Assembly (NCBI GenBank): GCA_003153315.1 | Contig: PLYA01000056.1 | Span: 84,087 to 148,086 of the forward strand | Origin: Bacteroidota bacterium | Lineage (GTDB): Bacteria > Bacteroidota > Bacteroidia > B-17B0 > Aurantibacillaceae | Direction: 5' to 3' | DNA length: 64,000 nucleotides | Shown: positions 1-9,916 of the stretch, in pieces | How the letters are laid out: each line of letters begins with the position of its first letter | How positions within the stretch are numbered: position 1 is the stretch's first letter | The notes under the pieces: generated by a model | The model's database searches: none | The model's input: the letters and a program-made list of their open reading frames with translations, nothing else | Told to the model about the DNA's origin: nothing | Program-made: the position numbers and the translations under genes

Positions 1-117
1 CATGAACACAAAAAAACACATTTTTAAAGATAAGTGGTAAATTAATTTCAACTATTTTTGATGTAATGCTTTTTCAGCATTCAGCGAAACAATCATAAAA
101 TAAAAATGATGAGCTAA

Positions 118-903
118 ATGAATTTGCACTTTTATAAATACCAGGGTTGCGGAAACGATTTTATTATTCTGGATAACCGGAGTAATAAAATAACCCTAAG
201 CACAAAACAAATAAACAACTTGTGCAACAGGCATTTTGGTATTGGTGCAGATGGGTTGATGCTGCTGGAGAATGAGAAGGATTTTGATTTTAAAATGGTT
301 TATTATAACAGCGATGGCAGAGAGAGTAGCTTGTGCGGTAATGGGTCGCGCTGTATTACAGCTTTTGCAAAGCAGTTAGGTGTTATAAAAGATAGTGCTC
401 GTTTTATGGCCATTGATGGGGAACATGAATCTCATATAGAGAATACCATCATCTCGCTTAAAATGAATGATGTGCCTTTCATTGAAAAGCGTGAAGATTA
501 TTATTATGTAAATACCGGTTCCCCCCATGTGGTTAAATGGGTAGAAAATTTAGATACCTACCCTGTATTTGAAGAAGGAAAAAAGATACGATATAACGAG
601 TCTTTTAAAAGTGGTGGCGGAACAAACGTAAATTTTATTCAGCTAAAAAAAGATAAATTATTTGTTCGTACCTACGAACGCGGCGTAGAAGATGAAACAT
701 TAGCCTGTGGTACCGGAGTTACTGCAGCCGCTTTAGTAGAGGCAATAGCAAATAGTGCAAGCCATACCAACTTTTGCGATGTGGTTACTTTAGGTGGTAA
801 TATAACGGTTACTTATCACAAGCACGATGATGGATCTTTTAGGGATATTTGGTTAAAGGGCCCTGCTACCTTTGTTTTTGAAGGAGACTACATACTAACG
901 TAA
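118..903 (+). CDS. dapF: Diaminopimelate epimerase
   Basis: Converts LL- to meso-diaminopimelate for lysine and peptidoglycan synthesis in the cytoplasm. The 261-residue length fits the family. The N-terminal FYKYQGCGNDFI block is the DapF signature, and the two catalytic cysteines are visible: Cys73 in SSLCGNGSRC and Cys197 in ETLACGTGVTAAA. The ATG at 118 starts exactly at the conserved N-terminus. The next gene begins 3 bases after the stop, so the two are probably cotranscribed, although no functional link is obvious. The first 117 bases of the window show no gene. Confidence 0.97.
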   Translation: MNLHFYKYQGCGNDFIILDNRSNKITLSTKQINNLCNRHFGIGADGLMLLENEKDFDFKMVYYNSDGRESSLCGNGSRCITAFAKQLGVIKDSARFMAIDGEHESHIENTIISLKMNDVPFIEKREDYYYVNTGSPHVVKWVENLDTYPVFEEGKKIRYNESFKSGGGTNVNFIQLKKDKLFVRTYERGVEDETLACGTGVTAAALVEAIANSASHTNFCDVVTLGGNITVTYHKHDDGSFRDIWLKGPATFVFEGDYILT

Positions 904-906
904 AGT

Positions 907-2256
907 ATGCTTTTACTTGTCCTGATAGTTTTTGGTATTTGCGGTATTTTATTTTCGTCTGTTACTAAAAACCGTGCGGTACTTATATTAATACTGAGTG
1001 CTATAGCTGTTGGTTTTTTTAGTTTGCCCTCACTTATTTTTTGCTTTGTTTTAGCTGCTATAAATTACTTTTTTATTAGGCATATAACTAAAAGTAAAGT
1101 TCTGTTTATTGCTGCAATTAGTTTTAATGTAATAGGTTTATTTGCCTTTCATCTATATGAAAGATTTAATGCAGAGTGGTCAGTTCTTCCCGTTCTTTTT
1201 GGGGTTACTTACTTAACCCTTCAGTTTATAGATTATATCTGCAAAGTGCGTTTTAATGTGGTTGCAGCACCTGCAGGTATTCTTCAATACACCGCGGCAA
1301 CTTTATACGCACCTAAGTTTTTTATGGGCCCTATTGCTTCTTTACCTGATATAGAAAAAGAAATAAGTGCTGTTGATATAACTAAAAACAATGTTGCTTA
1401 TGGCTTAAACAGAATACTGCTTGGTTTATTTAAGAAGTTAGTATTAGCAGAAAGCCTTTCCTTATATGTAAGTTCTGCATTGGATTTTAAAGATAACTAC
1501 CCTGCCATTACTATTTTGAGCGGAGCCTGTTTATATGCTTTGCAGTTGTATTTCGATTTTTCAGGATATTGCGATATAGCTATTGGCGTATCTGCTTTAT
1601 GGAACATTCATTTACTCGAGAATTTTAATTTTCCTTTCCGTCAAAAAACATGGGCTTCTTTTTGGAAAAGCTGGCATAGCAGTTTAACCAACTGGTTGTG
1701 GCAATATGTTTTTATGCCTAAGTATCTCTTTCTTGGCAGGAGAAAAACAAATAAAGTATTGGCTCAAAGCATTTGTATTGCAGCGGTGTTTACCTGCATG
1801 GCTTTTTTTAACGGAATAAAATCAGGTTTTTTTATTAGCGCATTGTTATTTGCTTTATTTTATTTGCTAGAGCTTATTGTATATAAGAAAGGGTTTCCTT
1901 TTTCAAACCTTTTTATATTTCTGTTGTTTTCTATTGGTTTACTCTATTTCAGAACACCTGATTATACTAACTATTCGTTCCTAACAGCAAGATTAACCGA
2001 CTTTAAAAACTTCTTTCCTGATGAATGGTTGCGGTTATACTTTGCCCCTCTTGCTTCAGGTGGCACCCAGCAAGATTATTTTAACTTCTCTTTTACTCTA
2101 ATCTTATGCTTTGGTTTTCTGCTTTTTGAAAGGAAAATCGTTACTGTATTCAATCAGCATAAAATAAACTTTACCATGTGGTTTATTCTATTGTTGTTGT
2201 TAGTTACTTGGGGAGTTTTTACCTCGGGCAGCCGGTTTATTTATATGCAGTTTTAA
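907..2256 (+). CDS. MBOAT family (AlgI-like) membrane protein with altered active site
   Basis: Polytopic membrane protein of 449 residues. Residues 215-245 (FDFSGYCDIAIG and NFNFPF) and 252-270 (FWKSWHSSLTNWLWQY) match the AlgI/DltB-type membrane-bound O-acyltransferase pattern, a family that transfers acyl groups to extracellular polymers. In AlgI-type enzymes the invariant catalytic His sits in a WHG motif about 45 residues after that block. Here the corresponding stretch reads FFNGIKSG with Asn302. The protein may therefore be inactive or use a different mechanism. No DltD/AlgJ-type partner lies next to it; it follows dapF by 3 bases. Family is fairly certain, activity and substrate unknown. 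Confidence 0.8.
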   Translation: MLLLVLIVFGICGILFSSVTKNRAVLILILSAIAVGFFSLPSLIFCFVLAAINYFFIRHITKSKVLFIAAISFNVIGLFAFHLYERFNAEWSVLPVLFGVTYLTLQFIDYICKVRFNVVAAPAGILQYTAATLYAPKFFMGPIASLPDIEKEISAVDITKNNVAYGLNRILLGLFKKLVLAESLSLYVSSALDFKDNYPAITILSGACLYALQLYFDFSGYCDIAIGVSALWNIHLLENFNFPFRQKTWASFWKSWHSSLTNWLWQYVFMPKYLFLGRRKTNKVLAQSICIAAVFTCMAFFNGIKSGFFISALLFALFYLLELIVYKKGFPFSNLFIFLLFSIGLLYFRTPDYTNYSFLTARLTDFKNFFPDEWLRLYFAPLASGGTQQDYFNFSFTLILCFGFLLFERKIVTVFNQHKINFTMWFILLLLLVTWGVFTSGSRFIYMQF

Positions 2257-2258
2257 AC

Positions 2259-3293
2259 CTAAAAGTTATTCTTTGTACGATATAACTCCCACTCCCAGGC
2301 TGTTTTCATCATACTATCAATATCATGAATACATTTCCAACCCAAAGCATTATAAGCTTTAGTACTATCAGAATAAACTGCTACAACATCTCCTGCACGG
2401 CGCTCACCCATTTTATAATTTAGCTTCTTACCCGATACCTTTTCAAAAGCAGTAATAGCTTCTAAAACAGAAACTCCGGTTCCGCTCCCCAAATTAAATA
2501 CCTCGAAGTTGTTTTTGTTTTTATGCTGAAGCAAATAATCAAGTGCCAACACATGTGCACTTGCAATATCACTCACGTGAATATAATCTCTTATGCAAGT
2601 ACCGTCACGTGTCGGGTAATCTCCACCTAAAACAGTAAGCTGAGGATATTTACCCGCAGCAGTACCTGTAATGAGCGGCACTAAATTATTTGGTTTATTT
2701 AATGGCCACTCCCCAATTTTAGCGGAAACATGAGCGCCAACCGGATTAAAATAACGCAGGGAAATAGCATTAAAAGTAGCATGTTGTCTGCAAACATCCT
2801 GTAGCATTTGTTCGCCTATCTGTTTGGTGTATGCATAAGAAGATTCTGTCTTTAGAATAGGGGTATTCTCATTAACCGGAAGTGTTTGTACGTTCCCGTA
2901 AACCGAACAGGAAGACGAAAAGATAACATTAGTTACTTTATGCTTCTCGCACAGGGCAAGTAAATTAACTAAAGATGCAATGTTGTTGTGATAGTATTTT
3001 AGCGGCAATTCAACAGATTCTCCTACAGCTTTAAATGCAGCAAAGTGAATTACGCCATCAATTTTATTTTCGGTAAATATTTTATCGAATTCCTTTTCAT
3101 CGCATAAATCAATAGTATAGGTTTTAATTTGTTTGCCTGTAATTTCATTTATTTGTGCATAGGCTTTAGGCGAAGAATTATAAAAACAATCGGCAGAAAT
3201 TACGTTGTAATTATCATTAGCTAATAATTCAATAATAGTGTGAGAGCCTATATATCCAGCGCCACCGGTAACTAATATTGTTTTCTTACCCAT
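2259..3293 (-). CDS. galE: UDP-glucose 4-epimerase
   Basis: Interconverts UDP-glucose and UDP-galactose, supplying galactose for surface polysaccharides. It is an extended short-chain dehydrogenase with the NAD-binding GGAGYIGSH motif at the N-terminus, a DLCDE motif, SSSCSVYG and the catalytic tyrosine/lysine in SSYAYTKQ. It has the usual length of about 344 residues. I prefer the second Met (3293, MGKKTILVTGG) over the Met at 3299. Either start overlaps the end of the upstream DUF4199 gene, which suggests translational coupling in a rho-DUF4199-galE transcript. Confidence 0.95.
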   Translation of the reverse strand: MGKKTILVTGGAGYIGSHTIIELLANDNYNVISADCFYNSSPKAYAQINEITGKQIKTYTIDLCDEKEFDKIFTENKIDGVIHFAAFKAVGESVELPLKYYHNNIASLVNLLALCEKHKVTNVIFSSSCSVYGNVQTLPVNENTPILKTESSYAYTKQIGEQMLQDVCRQHATFNAISLRYFNPVGAHVSAKIGEWPLNKPNNLVPLITGTAAGKYPQLTVLGGDYPTRDGTCIRDYIHVSDIASAHVLALDYLLQHKNKNNFEVFNLGSGTGVSVLEAITAFEKVSGKKLNYKMGERRAGDVVAVYSDSTKAYNALGWKCIHDIDSMMKTAWEWELYRTKNNF

Positions 3294-3810
3294 TTGCATT
3301 TCGTTTAAGAAATATGGAACTTACAAAAGCTGAAAATGCGCCAAATATAAACAGGCTAAATAACTTAGAGGTAGTGTCTTTAAATGCAGATAAATCTTCT
3401 ATTCCTCCTTTTACCATTTTATCAACTTCTTCCGGAGAAACTTTTTGCCCTTTCTTAGCAGCTTCTTCTAAAATACTTTTAGGTCCCTGGGTTTGTATGT
3501 AATTAGCAATATAAGTTTTTAGTTCGTTTTCAAAGAAGACATAATTAAATATAGATAACATAATAGCAGAAAAGGAAACAAAAATCAAAGCATACTTTAC
3601 AGCATCTTTCCCTGAAAGGTCTCCTCCCTTTTCTTTTCTTAAAAGAAAAATCAAAACAAATACAAAAGGTAGAATTAATAAAAGAGAAAGAATGTGTGAA
3701 TACATACCAAGCTTAGTCATTTGCAAGCCTGCATAAAATACATATAGTTTGAATGCAATAACTAGTATGCTATAAATAAGAGCAAATGCAACTGGTTTGG
3801 TTTTAATCAT
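3286..3810 (-). CDS. DUF4199-like small membrane protein
   Basis: A 174-residue protein with about four predicted transmembrane segments: near residues 8-28, 38-57, 72-92 and at the C-terminus (FSLFIFGAFSAFVSSIFL). Between the third and fourth lies a polar stretch containing KSILEEAAKKGQKVSPEEVDKM. Layout and location beside rho match the Bacteroidota DUF4199 family, whose function is unknown. It starts 4 bases after the rho stop and overlaps galE, so it is in the same transcript. Family assignment is from general resemblance only. Confidence 0.7.
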   Translation of the reverse strand: MIKTKPVAFALIYSILVIAFKLYVFYAGLQMTKLGMYSHILSLLLILPFVFVLIFLLRKEKGGDLSGKDAVKYALIFVSFSAIMLSIFNYVFFENELKTYIANYIQTQGPKSILEEAAKKGQKVSPEEVDKMVKGGIEDLSAFKDTTSKLFSLFIFGAFSAFVSSIFLKRNANG

Positions 3811-3814
3811 AAGA

Positions 3815-5578
3815 TTACCCGTTCATGCTTACCAAGAACTCTTCGTTAGATTTTGTGCCTTTAATATGACTGCGTAAAAACTCCATAGCCTCTACAGGAG
3901 TCATATCGCTAAGGTGTTTGCGCAAAACCCATATACGTTGCAGGCTATTGGCATCTATTAATAAATCATCTCTGCGGGTAGAAGAAGCTGTTAAATCAAT
4001 AGCAGGGTAAATACGTTTGTTGGCAATTTTACGGTCTAATTGCATTTCCATATTTCCCGTTCCTTTAAACTCTTCAAAAATTACTTCGTCCATTTTAGAA
4101 CCTGTATCTATAAGAGCTGTAGCTAATATAGTAAGTGATCCGCCATTTTCTATTTTACGGGCTGCACCAAAAAAACGTTTGGGTTTATGTAAAGCACTGG
4201 CATCTACACCACCTGTTAATACCTTACCCGATGCAGGTGCTACCGTATTGTAAGCTCTTGCCAAGCGTGTAATAGAATCTAATAAAATTACCACATCATG
4301 TCCGCACTCTACCAAACGCTTCGCTTTTTCAAGTACCGTGTTTGCAATACGCACATGCTTTTCGGCAGGTTCATCAAAAGTAGAAGAAACAACTTCTGCT
4401 TTTACACTACGAGCCATATCGGTAACCTCTTCCGGACGTTCGTCAATTAATAAAATAATTAAATATGCTTCCGGATGGTTATGCGCAATAGCATTGGCAA
4501 CTTCTTTTAGTAAAACAGTTTTACCGGTTTTAGGTTGTGCTACAATCAAACCACGCTGCCCTTTACCAATCGGACAAAACAAATCCATCACACGAGATGA
4601 AAGTGATTCTTGTGGATGACCTGTTAATTTGAATTTCTCATAAGGGAATAAAGGAGTCAAGTAATCAAAAGGAACTCTATCACGCACCCAGGCAGGGTCT
4701 CTGCCATTTATTTGTTCAACCTTTACTAAAGGGAAATATTTTTCGCCTTCTTTTGGCGGACGAACAGTTCCAGTAACGGTATCGCCTGTTTTTAACCCAA
4801 ATAATTTTATTTGAGATTGAGATACATAAACATCATCGGGAGAACTTAAGTAGTTATAATCTGCCGAACGCAAAAAACCATATCCGTCAGGCATAGTTTC
4901 TAAAACACCTTCTACATTAACTATTCCATCAAAATTGTATAAATCTTCTTTTCTGGGTTGTTGTTGGTAAGGTTGGTTTTGTGGAGGATTTTGCTGATTA
5001 GGATTATTTTGATTAGGGTTATTGTTTTGTTGAGATTGATTTGAATGTTGTTGTTGCTGATTAGGATTATTTTGCTGATGAGTATGCTGACCTTGTTGCT
5101 GATTTGGATTATGCGTTGGTCTTTGTTGTTGATGGTTTGAATGCTGTTGAGGTTTATTCTGTGTAGCAATATCTGAAACAGGATTTACTTGAGGTGTTTC
5201 AGTTGGTTTTTCTGTAGCAACAGGTGTCTGAATTGTTGGAGTAGGCGGCACTTCAGGTTCTTTATGTGGAATAGGTTCCGCAAAAAATGTTTCATCAGGT
5301 ACAGAAGCTGTTTTATTTTCTTCGGCTAAAGGTTCTAATCTAACTCTACGTGGTCTTTTTGCTTTTTCAGCTTTTGATTCATCGCCGGTAATATCTTCCT
5401 TATTTTGAGAAAGTTCTTGTTTAATTTTTTCAGCTTGTTCAGGATTCGCATTTTGCAAATCTTTAATCTGTTGAATTAAATCAGGTTTCTTTGTTCCGTC
5501 AGGTTTTACACCTAAGTGTTTTAAAATTTCTTTTAAATCGGGTAAAGACTTCCCATTAAGTTCTAAGTCATTAAACAT
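3815..5578 (-). CDS. rho: Transcription termination factor Rho with Q/N-rich insertion
   Basis: Hexameric RNA-dependent ATPase that ends transcription. Residues 1-45 form the Rho N-terminal helical domain ([15 protein letters not shown]), about 222-290 the RNA-binding cold-shock-like domain ([24 protein letters not shown]), and the rest the ATPase with Walker A QPKTGKT and [12 protein letters not shown]. Between the N-terminal helices and the RNA-binding domain sits an insertion of about 150 residues: an acidic/basic linker, then residues 141-208 in which 43 of 68 are Gln or Asn. At 587 residues it is well over the 419 of E. coli Rho. It is followed by DUF4199 and galE. Confidence 0.97.
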   Translation of the reverse strand: MFNDLELNGKSLPDLKEILKHLGVKPDGTKKPDLIQQIKDLQNANPEQAEKIKQELSQNKEDITGDESKAEKAKRPRRVRLEPLAEENKTASVPDETFFAEPIPHKEPEVPPTPTIQTPVATEKPTETPQVNPVSDIATQNKPQQHSNHQQQRPTHNPNQQQGQHTHQQNNPNQQQQHSNQSQQNNNPNQNNPNQQNPPQNQPYQQQPRKEDLYNFDGIVNVEGVLETMPDGYGFLRSADYNYLSSPDDVYVSQSQIKLFGLKTGDTVTGTVRPPKEGEKYFPLVKVEQINGRDPAWVRDRVPFDYLTPLFPYEKFKLTGHPQESLSSRVMDLFCPIGKGQRGLIVAQPKTGKTVLLKEVANAIAHNHPEAYLIILLIDERPEEVTDMARSVKAEVVSSTFDEPAEKHVRIANTVLEKAKRLVECGHDVVILLDSITRLARAYNTVAPASGKVLTGGVDASALHKPKRFFGAARKIENGGSLTILATALIDTGSKMDEVIFEEFKGTGNMEMQLDRKIANKRIYPAIDLTASSTRRDDLLIDANSLQRIWVLRKHLSDMTPVEAMEFLRSHIKGTKSNEEFLVSMNG

Positions 5579-5730
5579 ATAATTGATTGTAATTTAAAGT
5601 TGCATTAAAAATACTGGCTGGTTTTTGTTCTGCTTGGAAATTAGAAATAGCAGATACAATTAAAACTTACGCAAATATGAGATATTTATTTTAAATAGAA
5701 AAATTTTATCTGTAATAATAGAAATTGCAT

Positions 5731-6444
5731 TTATTGCTTCCCTGCAAACCTCATTTGGATAACTCCCCAAAAGGCTTCTTTAAATATTTTGCTACTCATT
5801 TTAGAAACACCTTCTATCCTGTCAACAAAAGTTATGGGTACTTCTACTACTTTAAAACCTTTTTGCAGGGCTGCATATTTCATTTCTATCTGAAAGGCGT
5901 AGCCCATAAATTTTATTTCATCAAGGTTAATGGTTTCAAGTACTTTGCGTTTATAACATTTAAACCCCGCAGTAGTATCCTTTATATTAATCCATAGAAT
6001 TAAACGCACATAAACTGATGCAAAGTAACTCATCAATACTCTTCCTAATGGCCAGTTTTTAACTTTACCACCTTTGCAATAACGAGAACCAACCGCAACA
6101 TCAGCACCATTTTCGCAAGCGTTTAATAACCTTGGTAAGTCATCAGGATTATGAGAGAAGTCGCAATCCATCTCAAAAATATAATCATATTTTTTCTCCA
6201 ATGCCCATTTAAATCCGGCTATATAAGCAGTTCCTAAACCCTGTTTGCCTTTTCTTTCTATCAGGTAAAGTTTTGTTAGATTTACCTGCTGAATATTTTT
6301 CACGATTTGCGCCGTCCCATCCGGAGAACCATCATCAATAATCAATAAATCAAAAGCCGGTTTTAACGAAAAGACTTTATGAATCATCTTTTCGATGTTT
6401 TCTTTTTCGTTGTAGGTTGGTATGATAACTAAATTTTGACTCAC
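5731..6444 (-). CDS. Polyprenol-phosphate mannosyltransferase-like family 2 glycosyltransferase
   Basis: A 237-residue GT-A fold glycosyltransferase resembling dolichol-phosphate mannose synthase. Seen: N-terminal VIIPTYNEKENI, LLIIDDGSPDGT, and the metal-binding DCDFSHNPDDLP near residues 95-106. A VGSRYCKGG motif and a C-terminal GVSKMSSKIFKEAFWGV follow. There is no C-terminal multi-span membrane domain, so it is the short, peripheral form. Such enzymes load a sugar on undecaprenyl or a similar lipid phosphate for protein or polymer glycosylation. The donor sugar cannot be read from sequence. Confidence 0.88.
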   Translation of the reverse strand: MSQNLVIIPTYNEKENIEKMIHKVFSLKPAFDLLIIDDGSPDGTAQIVKNIQQVNLTKLYLIERKGKQGLGTAYIAGFKWALEKKYDYIFEMDCDFSHNPDDLPRLLNACENGADVAVGSRYCKGGKVKNWPLGRVLMSYFASVYVRLILWINIKDTTAGFKCYKRKVLETINLDEIKFMGYAFQIEMKYAALQKGFKVVEVPITFVDRIEGVSKMSSKIFKEAFWGVIQMRFAGKQ

Positions 6445-6730
6445 TCGAGGCGAATATACAACAAAATATAACTTAGAATTTATGACTTAAAAAGTCTTCA
6501 AAAATTGTTGTGTTTTATTTACAAATTAAAATCATCATAAACCATATATTTTATCTGTTATACATTTATAAATCAATGAAATGAAGAATAGCAATATGCC
6601 ACCAAACAATGTAAAACTTTAATTGTTATATTTTCTTAAATTTTTATTTGATTACAATTTACATCTTCACAAAGCTAAAGGGCCCTAACGGCATCCAAAC
6701 TATATTTGCATTTTTGCAGTATCTTAAATA

Positions 6731-7984
6731 ATGCTCAAGTTTCTAAAACCATACAAAACCATAGAAAAACAAATACTGTTGGTTATTCTCGCCGAGTTTT
6801 TTATACAACTTGTTAATGCAACCTTTATGAATATGCTGCCATTGTATTTAAACAGTCTGCATTATAGCAAACAAGATATAGCAGGCTTTATATCCTTTAG
6901 ATTTTTAGGTGTGTTTTTGCTGGCGCTACCGCTTGGCGTGCTTCTTAAAGGAAAGAAAATGAAGCCCCTTTTCTATGCATCCTGCATAGGAGTTCCGTTT
7001 TTTGCTTTGTGTATTTTGTACTTTATCGACCGAGGAAACGAGCCTTTAATTTATATATCGCAATTACTATGGGGTGCGTCATTTACCTTTATACAAATAC
7101 CTATACTTCCCTTTATATTAAGGTACTCTTCAGAAAAGCATCAAACAGCATCTATCGCATTAAGTTATTCTACCTGGAGTTTTGCGGGAATTATAAGTGG
7201 CATGCTAATAGCCATAGTAGATTACATTAACCCTGCCGTATTTAATGAGCGTATGGTGCTTCTTATTTTTTCCGTGATAGGTTTTACAGGAATTATAATG
7301 CTGTTGCTTGCCAATATTAAAGAAGATGATTTTAAGAACGATACTGGAAAGCCATCTTACAACCTAGCGCAATACGATTGGGTAATTATTTTAAAAGCCC
7401 TTATACCCACGCTGATTATTGCAGTTGGAGCTGGTTTAACCATTCCTTTTATCAGTTTATTTTTTGAAGAAGTGCATGGTATGCACAAAGGTCATTTTTC
7501 TATTGTTAGTGCTGTTGCTGCATTTTTGGTAGCCTGGGGTGCTTTGTTAGTACCTGATATTAAACGCAACATAGGCTATAAAATAGCTGTGCCAACCACA
7601 CAATCATTGGCTATTGTTTCTTTAGTGGCTCTGGCTACTACGCAATTTTATAATCAAATGGGTATTGCAGTGGTAATTGCTATTATATTTTATTTGTTAC
7701 GCCAGCCTTTAATGAACATGGCAGGGCCTATGACTACAGAAATTGTAATGAATTATGTAGGGGAAAAAAACCGCGAGATTGTAAGCGCACTTACCTCGGC
7801 TATATGGAGTGGTTCTTGGTTTATAAGTGGTTTATTGGTGCAACTGTTATTTGTACAAGGCTTTGCTTTTGTAAATATATTTTTGTTAACTGCCCTTTTA
7901 TATTCTATTGGAGTTGTGTGGTATATGATCTTAATTAAAGATTATGAGCGAAGAAAAGAAACCAACTTAATAAAAAAAATATAG
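6731..7984 (+). CDS. MFS transporter
   Basis: A 417-residue polytopic protein with about 12 hydrophobic segments and a polar central loop near residues 200-215 (LANIKEDDFKNDTGKPS), the layout of a major facilitator carrier. The N-terminus (LVILAEFFIQLVNATFMNMLPLYL) matches the first MFS helix. The substrate is not identifiable. The 286-base gap upstream contains a TATATTTG at 6701-6708 that fits the Bacteroidota -7 consensus, but no clear -33 element. Neighbours on both sides run in the opposite direction, so it is probably monocistronic. Confidence 0.85.
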   Translation: MLKFLKPYKTIEKQILLVILAEFFIQLVNATFMNMLPLYLNSLHYSKQDIAGFISFRFLGVFLLALPLGVLLKGKKMKPLFYASCIGVPFFALCILYFIDRGNEPLIYISQLLWGASFTFIQIPILPFILRYSSEKHQTASIALSYSTWSFAGIISGMLIAIVDYINPAVFNERMVLLIFSVIGFTGIIMLLLANIKEDDFKNDTGKPSYNLAQYDWVIILKALIPTLIIAVGAGLTIPFISLFFEEVHGMHKGHFSIVSAVAAFLVAWGALLVPDIKRNIGYKIAVPTTQSLAIVSLVALATTQFYNQMGIAVVIAIIFYLLRQPLMNMAGPMTTEIVMNYVGEKNREIVSALTSAIWSGSWFISGLLVQLLFVQGFAFVNIFLLTALLYSIGVVWYMILIKDYERRKETNLIKKI

Positions 7985-8129
7985 TTAATTTAAAACCATA
8001 AAAAAGCATCCTGCCTAAACAAACTTATTTTTAATTTAATATTAGAAGGAACTAACTCGTAATAATAAGATGACGTTAATAATAAAGTATAGATTTATCC
8101 CTACAAAAGTGCCAATTACAAAGTGTTTT

Positions 8130-9269
8130 TTAAGCTAACACACTTCTTGAAATAACAATTCGTTGTACTTCTGATGTGCCCTCGTATATCTGCGTAATTT
8201 TTGCATCACGCATCAAACGTTCTACGTGGTATTCCTTTACATAACCATAACCGCCATGTATTTGAACAGCTTCAGTAGATACCCACATAGCCGTTTCTGA
8301 AGCAAATACTTTTGCCATAGCACCTGCCTGTGTATAATCTAAATGATGATCTTTTAACCAAGCAGCTTTTAAGCAAAGTAAACGTGCTGCATCAATACGG
8401 GTCGCCATATCTGCCAGTTTAAATTGTATTGCCTGATGTTGAGAGATTTCTTTTCCGAATGCTTTACGTTCTTTAGAGTAAGCTAAAGCTAATTCATAAG
8501 AACCGCTTGCAATACCTAAAGCCTGAGAAGCAATACCGATACGTCCTCCTGACAATGTTTTCATAGCAAAGGTAAATCCAAAACCATCATCGCCGATGCG
8601 GTTTGCTTTAGGAACTTTTACATTAGTAAACATAAGCGAATGTGTATCGCTAGCGCGAATGCCCATTTTATTTTCTTTAGGTCCAATAACAAAACCCTCC
8701 ATTCCCTTTTCCACAATAAGGCAATTAATGCCTTTATGTTTTTTTTCAGGATCAGTTTGTGCCATTACTAAATAAGTAGAGGCACTATTTCCATTAGTAA
8801 TCCAATTTTTTGTACCGTTTAATAAATAGTAATCGCCCATATCAATGGCGGTGGTTTTTTGTGATGTTGCATCACTGCCTGCTTCAGGTTCTGATAAGCA
8901 GAAAGCGCCAATTTTTTCGCCTTTAGCTAATGGAACCAAGTATTTTAGTTTTTGCTCTTCATTACCAAAATGCTCTAAACCCCAACAAACAAGAGAATTA
9001 TTAACACTCATTACAACAGAGCAGGAAGCATCTATTTTAGAGATTTCTTCCATAGCTAATACATAGGATACAGTATCCATACCACCTCCGCCATATTTAG
9101 GATCAACCATCATACCTAAGAAACCAAGTTCGCCCATTTTTTTAATATGCTCCGCGGGGAACTTTTGATTTTCATCACGCTCAATAACACCCGGTTTTAA
9201 TTCATTCTGTGCAAAATCACGCGCAGCTTTTTGTATCATTAAATGTTCTTCGTTCAGTTCAAAATTCAT
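8130..9269 (-). CDS. Acyl-CoA dehydrogenase (short/branched-chain type)
   Basis: FAD enzyme that introduces the alpha,beta double bond in acyl-CoA and passes electrons to ETF. The 379-residue length and motifs are typical: AFCLSEPEAGSD (FAD/substrate signature), KNWITNG, GGRIGIASQALGIA, QAIQFKLADM, and QIHGGYGYVKEYHVERLMRD. The C-terminal YEGTSEVQR holds the glutamate that acts as catalytic base in short-chain and medium-chain members. No other beta-oxidation gene is adjacent. Chain-length specificity (butyryl versus branched) cannot be decided here. Confidence 0.95.
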   Translation of the reverse strand: MNFELNEEHLMIQKAARDFAQNELKPGVIERDENQKFPAEHIKKMGELGFLGMMVDPKYGGGGMDTVSYVLAMEEISKIDASCSVVMSVNNSLVCWGLEHFGNEEQKLKYLVPLAKGEKIGAFCLSEPEAGSDATSQKTTAIDMGDYYLLNGTKNWITNGNSASTYLVMAQTDPEKKHKGINCLIVEKGMEGFVIGPKENKMGIRASDTHSLMFTNVKVPKANRIGDDGFGFTFAMKTLSGGRIGIASQALGIASGSYELALAYSKERKAFGKEISQHQAIQFKLADMATRIDAARLLCLKAAWLKDHHLDYTQAGAMAKVFASETAMWVSTEAVQIHGGYGYVKEYHVERLMRDAKITQIYEGTSEVQRIVISRSVLA

Positions 9270-9367
9270 ATTGCTAAGTATTTATAAGGTTATTGAATTT
9301 GTGTTTTTGTATGGCTTCAAATATAACAGATGTTTATTAATTAAATACTACGGTTTATCATTTGAAT

Positions 9368-9916
9368 TTACCAGTTATTAAAGGCTGCGTTAAAAATATC
9401 TTCGGTTAACTGACGGTTAATTTGGTCTAAAGCGGCGGGCTCAACCTGAGTTAAATTCTGGGCACTGGGATAATCGTAATATCTGGAAAACTCTTTGTCG
9501 GTAAAATTTTTTGTTTCATCCAATTTATTAACGAAATTTATTTTGATAGTTACTGTCAATCTGTTTAGTGCAGCTTGATCTGGGGCAGTACCGCTTGATG
9601 CGGCTATAGATTGGGGCGCTGTAATATAATTCGTAATTCTGCACTCTTCAAAGCGCAAATCGCCACCTTGCTTTAGTAAGCCCAAATTTGTTTGGGTAGA
9701 AACGGCATCACGCAGTTTTTGTGATAGTAGCTGGGGTTCGACCGGGGCCGTCAGATTAGCCTGATTTTGAAATGTTGCTACCGAAATTGTTTTGGCATTG
9801 GGCGGTATGGTTATTCCTTTAAATCCATAATTTACTTTACAGGAATAAAAAATACTAATTAACAGAAAGCCGACAATAACAGATATAAACCTTTTATTCT
9901 TTAATGCCATATTCAT
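9368..9916 (-). CDS. lptE: LptE-like LPS assembly lipoprotein
   Basis: Small outer-membrane lipoprotein that in other Gram-negatives plugs LptD for lipopolysaccharide insertion. A signal sequence ends at FYSC (Cys26 if translated from 9916), a loose lipobox of the sort tolerated in Bacteroidota. The body contains the family pattern [10 protein letters not shown]...LSQKLRDAV...LRFEECRI. Its start overlaps the end of the sigma-54 activator gene by 23 bases, implying coupled translation. Identification rests on size, lipobox, the NA-x-LTAPV region and context rather than catalytic residues. Confidence 0.85.
   Translation of the reverse strand: MNMALKNKRFISVIVGFLLISIFYSCKVNYGFKGITIPPNAKTISVATFQNQANLTAPVEPQLLSQKLRDAVSTQTNLGLLKQGGDLRFEECRITNYITAPQSIAASSGTAPDQAALNRLTVTIKINFVNKLDETKNFTDKEFSRYYDYPSAQNLTQVEPAALDQINRQLTEDIFNAAFNNW

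Noticed and set aside
4921..5169. Minus-strand ORF inside rho (82 codons)
   Set aside because: A frame shadow of the Q/N codons in the Rho insertion.
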